Shown: positions 43,305-51,707 of the stretch, piece by piece
Numbering within the stretch: the first letter of the stretch is position 1
Layout: each line of letters starts with the position of its first letter
DNA from: Bradyrhizobium sp. JYMT SZCCT0180
GTDB lineage: Bacteria; Pseudomonadota; Alphaproteobacteria; Rhizobiales; Xanthobacteraceae
Reading direction: 5' to 3'
Assembly (NCBI RefSeq): GCF_018130165.1
Contig: NZ_JAFCLZ010000020.1
Span: 116,881-180,880 of the forward strand
Length of the DNA: 64,000 nt
Notes under the pieces: generated by a model
The model's input: only the letters and a program-made list of their open reading frames with translations
What the model was told of the DNA's origin: nothing
Databases searched by the model: none
Position numbers and translations under genes: made by a program

Positions 43305-43434
43305 GTCCGGCTCCGTTTAGATGGGTTCCTATACGCAACATTAAGCATAGTGGCCAGTTCACTCATGCCGAAACCCACTCTTCACCGCGCCCCGGCTAGC
43401 ATCGGCGGCAACAACTGGGAGAGAGGGTAAGCCC

Positions 43435-44448
43435 ATGACCGTGCTTGTCACCGGTGGCGCCGGCTATATCGGAAGTCATATGGTTCACGCGCTGGCGGAC
43501 GCCGGCGAAAGCGTCGTCGTGATCGACAATCTCTCCACCGGATTCTCCGCCTTCCTGCCCGAGGGCGTGCCGCTGTTCATCGGCGACGCCGGCGACGAAA
43601 ACCTCGTCGAGGGCGTGCTCTCCCAGCACGGCGTCGAGAGCATCATCCATTTCGCCGGCTCGGTTGTGGTGCCGGATTCGATGCGCGATCCCCTGGCCTA
43701 TTACCGCAACAACACCATGACGACGCGCAGCCTGCTGAACGCAGCCGTCAAGGGCGGCGTCAACCGCTTCATCTTTTCATCCACCGCGGCCGTCTATGGC
43801 AATCCCGATACTGTGCCGGTGCCCGAGCATGCGCCGACGCGGCCGCTGTCGCCCTACGGCTCTTCCAAGCTGATGACCGAACTGATGCTGCACGACGTCG
43901 CCGCGGCGCATGATCTGAAATATGTCGCGCTGCGTTACTTCAATGTCGCCGGCGCCGATCCAAAGGGACGCGTCGGCCTCGCCACCGTCGGCGCGACGCA
44001 TCTGCTGAAGATCGCCGTCGAAGCCGCGACCGGACAACGCGCCAAGATCGACGTGTTCGGGACCGATTATCCGACGCCGGACGGCAGCTGCATCCGCGAT
44101 TTCATTCACGTCAGCGATCTCGCGCAGGCGCACCTCGCGGCGTTGTCGTATCTGCGCAGCGGCGGAAGCTCGGTCACGCTGAACTGCGGCTATGGCCGCG
44201 GCTATTCGGTGCTGGAGACCATTGAGGCGGTGCGCCGCGTCGCCATGCGCAATTTCGCGGTCCAATACGCGCCGCGCCGGCCCGGCGACATCATGACCAT
44301 GGTGGCCGACACCAGCCGCATCCGCGCCACGCTGGACTGGACGCCGCAATATGATGATCTCGAGACCATCGCCACCCACGCGCTGGCCTGGGAAGAGCGG
44401 CTGTTCCACGAGCGCGGCGGCCTCGGCCGGCAAGCGGAATCGGCGTAA
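43435..44448 (+). CDS. galE: UDP-glucose 4-epimerase
   Basis: 337 residues. VTGGAGYIGSHMVHAL (NAD loop), STAAVYGNP (catalytic Ser/Thr), YGSSKLMTE (YxxxK), RYFNVAGADP, DGSCIRDFIHVSDLAQAH and RRPGDI are all GalE signatures. Interconverts UDP-glucose and UDP-galactose for surface glycans. GAGAGGG lies 6 bases before the ATG. A 6-bp inverted repeat (TCAAGC/GCTTGA) just after the stop is too weak to call a terminator. Confidence 0.95.
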   Translation: MTVLVTGGAGYIGSHMVHALADAGESVVVIDNLSTGFSAFLPEGVPLFIGDAGDENLVEGVLSQHGVESIIHFAGSVVVPDSMRDPLAYYRNNTMTTRSLLNAAVKGGVNRFIFSSTAAVYGNPDTVPVPEHAPTRPLSPYGSSKLMTELMLHDVAAAHDLKYVALRYFNVAGADPKGRVGLATVGATHLLKIAVEAATGQRAKIDVFGTDYPTPDGSCIRDFIHVSDLAQAHLAALSYLRSGGSSVTLNCGYGRGYSVLETIEAVRRVAMRNFAVQYAPRRPGDIMTMVADTSRIRATLDWTPQYDDLETIATHALAWEERLFHERGGLGRQAESA

Positions 44449-44556
44449 AATCAAGCTGTTATTTGGCTTGAAAAACCGCCATTTAGCGGGCAAGCAGTCA
44501 CCGTAGCAGCCCTGACACGCGGGTAATTCACGCCCTGCGCCGTCGATGGAACGCGG

Positions 44557-46377
44557 ATGACCGAGCCTCCCAAAGAAACGCCGAGAAAAATCACTGATGA
44601 CCCCTATGGCGCAGCGATCCTGATTCGCCGCCTAGTGGCCGAACAGGGCCTCGCCTATTGGCGGCGCTATCTGCTGGCGTTCGCGCTGATGGGGGTTGCG
44701 GCGGCGACGACGGCCGGTTCCGCCTATCTGCTCGGCGAAGTCATCAACAAGGCCTATGTCGACAAGGATGTGCGCGGGATTGCGATCCTGTCGCTGGTCA
44801 CCATCGTCATCTTCACGCTCAAGGGCGCGGCGACCTACGGCCACACCGTGATCCTGTCGCAGATCGGCAACGCGATCCTCGCCAACAACCAGCGCCAGCT
44901 GTTCGCCAAGCTGATGAGCGAAAACATCGCCTTCTTTTCCGAACGGCATTCCTCGGAATTTCTGGCACGGCTGACCGCCGGCGCCACGTCGGTGACGCAG
45001 GTCCTCAATCTCCTGATCAACGCCATCGGCCGCGATCTGCTGTCGCTGATCGCGCTCGTCGTCGTCATGCTGATGACGGACCCGTACATGGCGCTGCTGG
45101 GTTTCGGCGTAGCCCCGCCGGCGATGCTGGTGCTGCGCAAGCTGGTCAAGCGCATCAAGGGCCTGGCGCATAACCAGTTCTCCGGCACCGCCGACATCAT
45201 GGAAACCATGCAGGAATCGCTGCAGGGCATCCGCACCGTGAAAGCCTTCACGCTCGAACAGGCGATGCGCGAGCGCATCGACGCCAGCATCACCGCCGTC
45301 GAGCGCAACGCCAACAAGATGGCGCGGGTCTCCAGCCGATCGAGCCCGCTGATGGAAACGCTGGGCGGTTTCGCGATCGCCGCGGGACTGATGTATGGCG
45401 GTTATCGCGTGGTCGCGATGGGCGCCTCGCCCGGCCAGTTCTTCTCGTTCCTGACCGCGTTCCTGCTGGCCTATGAGCCGGCCAAGCGGCTGGCGCGGCT
45501 CAATATCGAGTTGAACAGCAATCTGATCGGCGCGCGCAAGCTGCTGGAAATCGTCGACAGCCCGCCCACCGAGCCCGCCGACGACGACAAGCCGGCCCTG
45601 AAACTTATCGACGCGCGGGTCGAGTTTCGCGACGTGACCTTCGGTTACCGGCCGAACGAGCCGGTATTGCGCCGCATGAGCTTCATGGCCGAACCCGGCA
45701 AGACCACCGCTTTGGTCGGCCCGTCCGGCGGCGGCAAATCCACCGTGCTGGCGCTGCTGCTGCGGCTCTACGAAGTGACCGACGGCGCCATCCTGATCGA
45801 TGGCCAGGCGATCTCGGGCGTCTCGCGCCATTCGCTGCGCCAGCAGACCGGCTATGTCGGCCAGGACGTCTATTTGTTCCGCGATACGATCGGCGCCAAC
45901 ATCGCCTTCGGCAAGGTCGGCGCCACCAGGGACGAAATCGAGGCCGCCGCCAAGGCCGCCTGTGCCCACGACTTCATCATGGGTTTTCCGCTCGGCTACG
46001 ACACCCCGGTCGGCGAGCACGGCACGCAACTGTCCGGCGGCCAGCGCCAGCGCATCGCGGTGGCCCGGGCACTGATCAAGAACGCGCCGATCATCCTCTT
46101 GGACGAGGCCACCGCCGCGCTGGATTCGGAATCCGAGAAAGCCGTGCAGGAAGCCATCGAGCATCTGTGCCGGAACCGGACCACGATCGTGATCGCCCAC
46201 CGCCTGCACACCATCATGCACGCCGACGCCATCCTGGTGGTCGAAGGCGGCGAGATCGTCGAGCGCGGCCAGCATGACGACCTGTTGCGGCGCGGCGGGC
46301 GCTACGCCTCGTTCTTCCGCCTGCAACAGCGCGACGCCGGTCACCCCAGTCTGGCGCCGATCAGCGCAACCGCGTAA
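44557..46377 (+). CDS. ABC exporter, fused membrane and ATPase domains (MsbA-like)
   Basis: 606 residues. Six membrane segments in residues 30-320 (for example LLAFALMGVAAATTAGSAYLLG, ILSLVTIVIFTLKGAA, LLSLIALVVVMLM) followed by an ATPase: Walker A GPSGGGKST, Q-loop region YVGQDVYLF, signature LSGGQRQR, Walker B IILLDEATAALDSE, H-loop IVIAHR. Resembles the lipid/LPS flippase or generic type IV exporters of alphaproteobacteria. Between galE and an FAH-family gene on the same strand. Substrate unknown; lipid A export is one option. Confidence 0.92.
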   Translation: MTEPPKETPRKITDDPYGAAILIRRLVAEQGLAYWRRYLLAFALMGVAAATTAGSAYLLGEVINKAYVDKDVRGIAILSLVTIVIFTLKGAATYGHTVILSQIGNAILANNQRQLFAKLMSENIAFFSERHSSEFLARLTAGATSVTQVLNLLINAIGRDLLSLIALVVVMLMTDPYMALLGFGVAPPAMLVLRKLVKRIKGLAHNQFSGTADIMETMQESLQGIRTVKAFTLEQAMRERIDASITAVERNANKMARVSSRSSPLMETLGGFAIAAGLMYGGYRVVAMGASPGQFFSFLTAFLLAYEPAKRLARLNIELNSNLIGARKLLEIVDSPPTEPADDDKPALKLIDARVEFRDVTFGYRPNEPVLRRMSFMAEPGKTTALVGPSGGGKSTVLALLLRLYEVTDGAILIDGQAISGVSRHSLRQQTGYVGQDVYLFRDTIGANIAFGKVGATRDEIEAAAKAACAHDFIMGFPLGYDTPVGEHGTQLSGGQRQRIAVARALIKNAPIILLDEATAALDSESEKAVQEAIEHLCRNRTTIVIAHRLHTIMHADAILVVEGGEIVERGQHDDLLRRGGRYASFFRLQQRDAGHPSLAPISATA

Positions 46378-46424
46378 AGCTATCGCCGCCGTTCCACCCC
46401 AAAACCCGTCCAGAGACCCATTTC

Positions 46425-47126
46425 ATGAACGCCGCATCCTACGTCATTCCCGTCCCCCCGCAGCCGTCGCTTCCCGTCGTCGGAGAGACAAAGTCCTATC
46501 CCGTGCGCCGCATCTGGTGCGTCGGGCGCAACTATCTCGAGCACATCCGCGAGATGGGCAATGACGAGCGCGCGCCGCCGTTCTTCTTCGCCAAGCACGC
46601 CGACATGCTGGTGCCTGACGGCGCCACCATTCCCTATCCGCCGCTGACCAAGGACCTGCATCACGAGGTCGAGCTGATCGTCGCGATGAAGAGCGGCGGC
46701 CTGAATATTCCCACCGACAAGGCGCTCGACCATGTCTACGGCTATGCCGTCGGCATCGACCTGACCCGCCGCGACCTGCAGATCGCCTCGCGCAAGAAAG
46801 AGCGCCCGTGGGAAGTCGGCAAGTCGTTCGACTATTCCGCGCCCTGCTCGGCGCTGCAGCCGGCCTCGAAGATCGGCCATCCCGCCAAGGGCAAGATCTG
46901 GCTCACGGTCAACGGGTCAGAAACGCAAAAGGGCGATTTGACCGAACTGATCTGGAACGTGCCGGAAATCATCTGGCAGCTCTCGCAGCAGGTCGCGCTT
47001 GCCGCCGGCGACATCATCATGACGGGTACGCCGGCCGGCGTCTCCCAGCTCAAGCCGGGCGACAAGATCGAATGCGGCGTCGATGGCGTCGGCACGCTCA
47101 AGGTTGCGATTGGAGAGCCGGAATAG
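46425..47126 (+). CDS. Fumarylacetoacetate hydrolase family protein
   Basis: 233 residues. WCVGRNYLEHIREMGN, FFAKHADMLVPDG, DLHHEVELIVAMK, VYGYAVGIDLTRRDLQ, GKSFD and MTGTPAGVSQLKPGDKI are FAH signatures; the E/D metal ligands (HEVE, D in GIDLTR region) are present. Members hydrolyse or decarboxylate acylpyruvates and oxaloacetate, such as FAHD1 or maleylpyruvate hydrolases. It starts 47 bases after the exporter gene and ends before a strong terminator. Confidence 0.9.
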   Translation: MNAASYVIPVPPQPSLPVVGETKSYPVRRIWCVGRNYLEHIREMGNDERAPPFFFAKHADMLVPDGATIPYPPLTKDLHHEVELIVAMKSGGLNIPTDKALDHVYGYAVGIDLTRRDLQIASRKKERPWEVGKSFDYSAPCSALQPASKIGHPAKGKIWLTVNGSETQKGDLTELIWNVPEIIWQLSQQVALAAGDIIMTGTPAGVSQLKPGDKIECGVDGVGTLKVAIGEPE

Positions 47127-47152
47127 CGATTGCGCGACATCCGAACTTTGAA

Positions 47153-47182
47153 AGGCCCCGGAGATCGTCCGGGGCCTTTTTT
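47153..47182 (+). terminator. Rho-independent terminator after FAH gene
   Basis: GGCCCCGGA-gatcg-TCCGGGGCC followed by a T run; a 9-bp GC-rich stem. It ends transcription of the galE-exporter-FAH side. Confidence 0.9.
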
Positions 47183-47200
47183 CGAGGTAAACTAGCTCTC

Positions 47201-47254
47201 GTGTCCCGGACGCGGTGCAGCGCCGCTTGGCGGTGCACCGCAGCGCCGGGACCC
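47201..47254 (+). repeat. Inverted repeat, left copy, flanking GIY-YIG gene
   Basis: 54 bases, starting GTGTCCCGGACGCGG and ending CGCCGGGACCC, partly self-complementary. The reverse complement of 47660-47713 matches it at 51 of 54 positions. With the right copy it encloses a small GIY-YIG gene. Confidence 0.85.
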
Positions 47255-47325
47255 ACAGGGCTTGGCAGCGCCCTTCGATCCTTGCAAAACTGTGTCCAGC
47301 CTATGTCTGCATTCGGTAAAGCCGC

Positions 47326-47619
47326 ATGGACGCACCCTTTTTCGTCTACATCCTCGCCAGTAAGCGAAACGGAACGCTGTACATCGGCGTCACCAATTCT
47401 CTGGCTCGGCGCATCGCCGAACACAAAGCCAAACTCGTCCCCGGCTTCGCCCGACAATACGGCATCGATCGGCTTGTCTACATCGAGGCTTTCGATTCCA
47501 TTCTCGAAGCACGCGCCCGAGAGCATTCATTGAAGCGGTGACGGCGCGCCTGGAAGATCGAATTGATCGAGAAGCTCAATCCTGATTGGCCTGACCTGAC
47601 GGACCAGATCAATTCGTAG
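47326..47619 (+). pseudogene. GIY-YIG nuclease family gene with in-frame stop
   Basis: The first 71 codons encode a small GIY-YIG protein (FVYILASKRNGTLYIGVTNSL, R-x-x-EH, YIEAFDSILEARAREHSLKR). A TGA at 47539-47541 then interrupts the frame exactly where the family has Trp (KRW-RRAWKIELIEKLNPDW); the frame continues to TAG at 47617-47619 with recognisable sequence. The change is TGG to TGA, so either a recent nonsense mutation or an error. The gene is enclosed by 54-bp inverted repeats. Confidence 0.8.
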
Positions 47620-47659
47620 CGCGGTGCGCCTTATCGAGGTATTTGCTGTATGTCGAGAT

Positions 47660-47713
47660 GGGTCCCGGCTCTGCGGTGCACTGCCAAGGGGCGCTGCACC
47701 GCGTCCGGGACAC
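47660..47713 (-). repeat. Inverted repeat, right copy, flanking GIY-YIG gene
   Basis: Near-perfect reverse complement (51 of 54) of 47201-47254. The 513-base unit 47201-47713 therefore has terminal inverted repeats around a nuclease gene. Confidence 0.85.
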
Positions 47714-47750
47714 GAGGTTGAGCGGGTGTGGCAAACGAAAAAGGGAGAGT

Positions 47751-47906
47751 TCAGCTCCGCCCCATCGCCTGCAGGCCCTTGAAGGTCAGGCGCTTGGGGT
47801 CCGTGACACCGGCCAGATAGAGCCTGCGGATAAAGGCAACGACCGCGTCGCGGTCGCAATCGGTCAATGCAACCACGGCATCGACGGCAATTCGCTGGGC
47901 GTCCAT
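47751..47906 (-). CDS. Small hypothetical protein
   Basis: 51 residues (MDAQRIAVDAVVALT at the N-terminus, ending FKGLQAMGRS). A good GAGGAAG ribosome site lies 5 bases before the ATG at 47906, which favours a real short gene over the longer frame. Mostly helical, no signal peptide or membrane segment. Function unknown. The 168 bases between it and the monooxygenase gene hold nothing I recognise. Confidence 0.55.
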   Translation of the reverse strand: MDAQRIAVDAVVALTDCDRDAVVAFIRRLYLAGVTDPKRLTFKGLQAMGRS

Positions 47907-48074
47907 GGGCTTCCTCGTGCTGTCAGTTAGCCTCAGGCCAGACAGCGTAGGCGGCACCGGTTAATCCGGTGTTAACCGTTGGAGCAGACTGAACGATTTG
48001 CACGGGCCCGCGTATACGCGAAATTACGCAGGGCGCTTTCCGGCGGGCGCCACGGACAGCCCGCGGCGAGGCCG

Positions 48075-49541
48075 TCACGAATATTGCATCACCCCGTCAT
48101 CGATCTTGCCGTAGCGTAGCGTGACGATGTCGAGGGCGTAGTTCTGGTAGAGCCGCCACGGCCGCTTCGAACCCTGCTTGGGCATCTGCGCGATCGCGCG
48201 CTGCACGTAGCCGGAAGAAAAATCCAGCGACGGCAGTTCCGACACCGTGGGATCGAGGTTGTGCGGCACACATTGCCTGTAGCCGTGCCGGTGCATGTAG
48301 TTGATCAGCCGGCAGACATATTCGCAGGTGAGATCGCATTTCAACGTCCACGACGCGTTGGTGTAGCCGAACGCCGAAGCCATGTTCGGCACGTCCGAAT
48401 ACATCATGCCCTTGTAGTTCAGCGTCCGCGCGAAATCGACTTTCCTGCCGTCGACGCTGACGTCGAGACCGCCGAGCACCTGCAGGTTAAGCCCGGTCGC
48501 GGTGACAATGATGTCGGCTTCGAGTTCGCTGCCGTCTTTCAGCTTGATGCCGCTTTTGGTGAAGGTATCGATATGATTGGTGACGACGGAGGCGCGCTTG
48601 TCCCTGATCGCCTTGAACAGGTCGCCGTCCGGCACCAGGCACAGCCGCTGCTCCCAGGGATTGTAGCGCGGGGTGAAATGCGTGCCGATGTCGTAGTCGG
48701 GGCCAAGCGCCATTTTGACGCCGCCGAGGATCAGCTGCTTGGCGCGGTCGGGTTTGCGCCGGCAGAGCTGGAAGAAATACATGCCGAACAGCACGTTGCG
48801 CCAGCGGATCATGTGATAGGCGAGTTTTGCGGACAGATTGCGCCGCAGCTTGTTGGCGAGCGTGTCTTCCGCGGGCCGCGCCACCACATAGGTCGGCGAG
48901 CGTTGCAGCATGGTGACGTGCGAAGCGGTCTTGGCCATCTCCGGTACCAGCGTTACCGCTGTCGCGCCCGAGCCGATCACCACGACGCGCTTGCCGGCAT
49001 AGTCGATGTCTTCGGGCCATTTCTGCGGGTGCACGATGCGGCCGGCGAAATCCGCTGATCCTGCAAACTCCGGCGTGTAGCCTTCCTCGTATTTGTAATA
49101 GCCCGAGCACATGAACAGGAAATTGCAGGTGAAGCGCACGGTCGCGGGTCCCCCCTCGCCCACCTTGCGCTCGGCCTCCACGGTCCAGCGCGCATCCTGC
49201 GACGACCACGACGCGCGTTTGACGCTGTGGTTGAAGCGAATCTTCTGGTCGATGCCGTTCTCGACGGCGGTCTGCCGCACATAGTTGAGAATGTTCGGCC
49301 CGTCGGCGATCGCCTTCGGCTCGGTCCAGGGCTTGAACGAATAGCCGAGCGTGAACATGTCGCTGTCGGAGCGGACGCCGGGATAACGAAACAGATCCCA
49401 GGTGCCGCCGATGCAGTCGCGGCCCTCGAGAATGGCGTAGCTCTTGCCGGGGCACTTCTCCTGCAGGTGATATCCCGCGCCGATGCCCGACAACCCCGCG
49501 CCGACGATGAGGACGTCGAAATGCTCTGATGCTGCGGTCAT
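48075..49541 (-). CDS. Flavin-containing monooxygenase, Baeyer-Villiger type
   Basis: 488 residues. FAD site VLIVGAGLSGIGAGYH near residue 10, the type I Baeyer-Villiger fingerprint FAGRIVHPQKWP (FxGxxxHxxxW), NADP site VVVIGSGATAVTLVP, and GTH-FTPRYNPWEQR. Oxidises ketones to esters, or heteroatoms, with NADPH and oxygen; the substrate cannot be read. The ATG at 49541 is chosen because AGGGAG lies 6 bases upstream. An NTF2-like gene lies 54 bases upstream on the same strand. Confidence 0.92.
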   Translation of the reverse strand: MTAASEHFDVLIVGAGLSGIGAGYHLQEKCPGKSYAILEGRDCIGGTWDLFRYPGVRSDSDMFTLGYSFKPWTEPKAIADGPNILNYVRQTAVENGIDQKIRFNHSVKRASWSSQDARWTVEAERKVGEGGPATVRFTCNFLFMCSGYYKYEEGYTPEFAGSADFAGRIVHPQKWPEDIDYAGKRVVVIGSGATAVTLVPEMAKTASHVTMLQRSPTYVVARPAEDTLANKLRRNLSAKLAYHMIRWRNVLFGMYFFQLCRRKPDRAKQLILGGVKMALGPDYDIGTHFTPRYNPWEQRLCLVPDGDLFKAIRDKRASVVTNHIDTFTKSGIKLKDGSELEADIIVTATGLNLQVLGGLDVSVDGRKVDFARTLNYKGMMYSDVPNMASAFGYTNASWTLKCDLTCEYVCRLINYMHRHGYRQCVPHNLDPTVSELPSLDFSSGYVQRAIAQMPKQGSKRPWRLYQNYALDIVTLRYGKIDDGVMQYS

Positions 49542-49595
49542 CGCGTTCTCCCTGCCCACAGGTATGGGCAGGGCCGCGCCAAATTGCAACCGGCT

Positions 49596-50012
49596 TCAGG
49601 TGGCCGCGACGACAACCGCGGCAGAGTCGAAATACTCGTAGAACTCGACCGCTTTGCCATCCTTGAAGCGCCAGAAATCCATCTTCGGCGTCTCCACGGC
49701 TTTGCCGGTCTTCTTGTTGGTCCACGCCGTGGAGCCGCGCGCGCAAATAGCGTCACCCTGTGCGACGTATTCGTCGATTGTGTAGTGTATCATCGCCCAG
49801 TCCGCCAGCAGCCCGTCGAAGTAAGTCCGCAGCCCCTCGCGGCTATCGTATTGCGTCGCGAATTGAATCGGTGCCGCACCCCGCGGCACCGAACCCCAGC
49901 TGATCTTCGGATCGGCGATGCTCAGGAACTGCTCGACGCTGCCGCCTTTGCTGTCGTGCCATTGGCGATAGACGTCTTTGAGAATTGCGATATTTGCTGC
50001 TTCGTTTGACAT
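49596..50012 (-). CDS. NTF2-like/SnoaL-like protein
   Basis: 138 residues with a cone-shaped NTF2 pattern: ILKDVYRQWHDSKGGSVEQFLSIADPKISW, LRTYFDGLLADW, YTIDEYVAQGDAICARG, WRFKDGKAVEFYEYFD. Members are SnoaL cyclases, limonene-epoxide hydrolases or ketosteroid isomerases, or simple binding proteins. GGAGGGAAG precedes the ATG at 50012. Probably co-transcribed with the monooxygenase downstream and possibly works on its substrate or product. Confidence 0.85.
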   Translation of the reverse strand: MSNEAANIAILKDVYRQWHDSKGGSVEQFLSIADPKISWGSVPRGAAPIQFATQYDSREGLRTYFDGLLADWAMIHYTIDEYVAQGDAICARGSTAWTNKKTGKAVETPKMDFWRFKDGKAVEFYEYFDSAAVVVAAT

Positions 50013-50149
50013 GACTTCCCTCCGCAATGTTTTCGGCGACTGAAAACGAAGTCTGGAAAGTGTACCGCCCGCTTGCAGCGCATCGACGCCGAAGAATAGT
50101 CGCGGGCTTGTCGTGCTTCTACCTCAGATCGTATCAGGGTTTTGCCATG

Positions 50150-50181
50150 AAAAAAGCCCCGGATCGCTCCGGGGCTTTTTT
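50150..50181. terminator. Bidirectional rho-independent terminator after ahcY
   Basis: AAAAAAGCCCCGGA-tcgc-TCCGGGGCTTTTTT, symmetric, so it can stop transcription from both sides. It lies 19 bases after the ahcY stop. Confidence 0.92.
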
Positions 50182-50199
50182 GTCGCGTATCTGGATCAA

Positions 50200-51630
50200 T
50201 CAATACCGGTAGTGGTCCGCCTTGAACGGGCCTTCCGGCTTGACGCCGATGTATTCGGCCTGGTCGGGGCGCAGTTCGGTCAGCTTGACGCCGATCTTGG
50301 CGAGATGCAGCCGGGCCACCTTCTCGTCCAGCGACTTCGGCAGCACGTAGACTTCCTTCTTGTACTTGCCGTCCTTGTTGTTGGCGAACAGTTCGATCTG
50401 CGCCAGCGTCTGGTTGGTGAAGGAGGCCGACATCACGAAGCTCGGATGGCCCATGGCGTTGCCGAGGTTCACCAGGCGGCCTTCCGACAGCAGGATGATG
50501 CGGTGGTTGTCGGGGAAGGTGATCTCGTCGACCTGCGGCTTGATGTTGTCCCACTTCAGGTTCTTCAGACCCGCGATCTGGATCTCGTTGTCGAAGTGGC
50601 CGATGTTGCAGACGATGGCGCGATCCTTCATCGCGCGCATGTGCTCGATGGTGATGATGTCCTTGTTGCCGGTGGCGGTGACGAAGATGTCGGCGCGGGG
50701 TGCCGCGTCTTCCATGGTCACGACCTCGTAGCCTTCCATCGCCGCCTGCAGCGCGCAGATCGGATCGACTTCCGACACCATCACGCGGCAGCCGGCCTGC
50801 CGCAATGACGCGGCCGAACCCTTGCCGACGTCGCCGAAGCCCGCGACCATCGCAATCTTGCCGGACATCATGACGTCGGTGCCGCGGCGGATGCCGTCGA
50901 CCAGCGATTCACGGCAGCCATAGAGGTTGTCGAACTTCGATTTGGTCACGCTGTCGTTGACGTTGATCGCCGGCCACAACAGCGTACCGGCCTTCTGCAT
51001 GTCATAGAGACGGTGCACGCCCGTGGTGGTCTCTTCGGAAACGCCCTTGATGCTCTTGGCGATCTCGGCGAAGTAGCCCTTCGGCTTTTCCTTGAGCTGC
51101 TTCTTCAGCAGCGCGAAGAAGACTTCCTCTTCTTCCGAACCCGGCTTGTCCAGGAACTTGGTGTCGCCGTTCTCGGCGCGCAGACCGAGATGGACGTACA
51201 TGGTGGCATCGCCGCCGTCGTCAAGGATCATGTTCGGGTGACCGCCACCGTGCCAGTCGAACAGCTTGGCGGTGTAATCCCAGTATTCGGTGAGGCTCTC
51301 GCCCTTGACGGCAAACACCGGAATGCCGGCGGCTGCGATCGCCGCCGCCGCGTGGTCTTGCGTCGAATAGATGTTGCAGGAGACCCAGCGGATGTCGGCG
51401 CCGAGTGCGGCCAGCGTCTCGATCAGCACGCCGGTCTGGATCGTCATGTGCAGGGAGCCCGCGATGCGAGCGCCCTTCAGCGGCTGCTTCGGGCCGTATT
51501 CCTCGCGCGTCGCCATCAGGCCGGGCATTTCGGTCTCGGCCAGCGAGAGTTCCTTGCGGCCGAAGTCGGCGAGCGAGATGTCCTTGACGATGTAGTCGGT
51601 AAAGGCAGGCTTCTTGGCGGCGGCGGTCAT
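50200..51630 (-). CDS. ahcY: S-adenosylhomocysteine hydrolase
   Basis: 476 residues. SLHMTIQTGVLIETLAALGA, SCNIYSTQDHAAAAIA, KGESLTEYWDYT, NLYGCRESLVDGIRR, GFGDVGKGSAASLRQAG (NAD site), GHFDNEI and the C-terminal LRPDQAEYIGVKPEGPFKADHYRY are diagnostic. It carries the insertion of about 40 residues common to bacterial and plant enzymes. It cleaves SAH to adenosine and homocysteine. AAGGGA precedes the ATG. Downstream of metK in a SAM-cycle unit. Confidence 0.97.
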   Translation of the reverse strand: MTAAAKKPAFTDYIVKDISLADFGRKELSLAETEMPGLMATREEYGPKQPLKGARIAGSLHMTIQTGVLIETLAALGADIRWVSCNIYSTQDHAAAAIAAAGIPVFAVKGESLTEYWDYTAKLFDWHGGGHPNMILDDGGDATMYVHLGLRAENGDTKFLDKPGSEEEEVFFALLKKQLKEKPKGYFAEIAKSIKGVSEETTTGVHRLYDMQKAGTLLWPAINVNDSVTKSKFDNLYGCRESLVDGIRRGTDVMMSGKIAMVAGFGDVGKGSAASLRQAGCRVMVSEVDPICALQAAMEGYEVVTMEDAAPRADIFVTATGNKDIITIEHMRAMKDRAIVCNIGHFDNEIQIAGLKNLKWDNIKPQVDEITFPDNHRIILLSEGRLVNLGNAMGHPSFVMSASFTNQTLAQIELFANNKDGKYKKEVYVLPKSLDEKVARLHLAKIGVKLTELRPDQAEYIGVKPEGPFKADHYRY

Positions 51631-51650
51631 GTGTTGATCCCTTGAAAAAG

Positions 51651-51687
51651 CTTATTCCGAAAAGCGCGAAAGGCTTTCCGGAATAAG
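51651..51687. repeat. Hairpin between metK and ahcY
   Basis: CTTATTCCGAAAAGC and GGCTTTCCGGAATAAG can form a long imperfect stem with a short loop, in the 77-base gap between metK and ahcY. No T tract follows, so it is not a classical terminator; it may stabilise or process the message, or be a dispersed repeat. Confidence 0.65.
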
Positions 51688-51707
51688 CAGAACGATTACG
51701 GAGAAAA

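Noticed and set aside
44449..44480. Terminator after galE
   Set aside because: Only a 6-bp TCAAGC/GCTTGA stem followed by A residues, not T; too weak to call.
44632..46344. Long antisense open frame opposite the ABC exporter
   Set aside because: Its translation is repetitive and Gly/Asp/Gln-rich, as expected from the complement of GC-rich coding sequence; the plus-strand frame has all ABC motifs.
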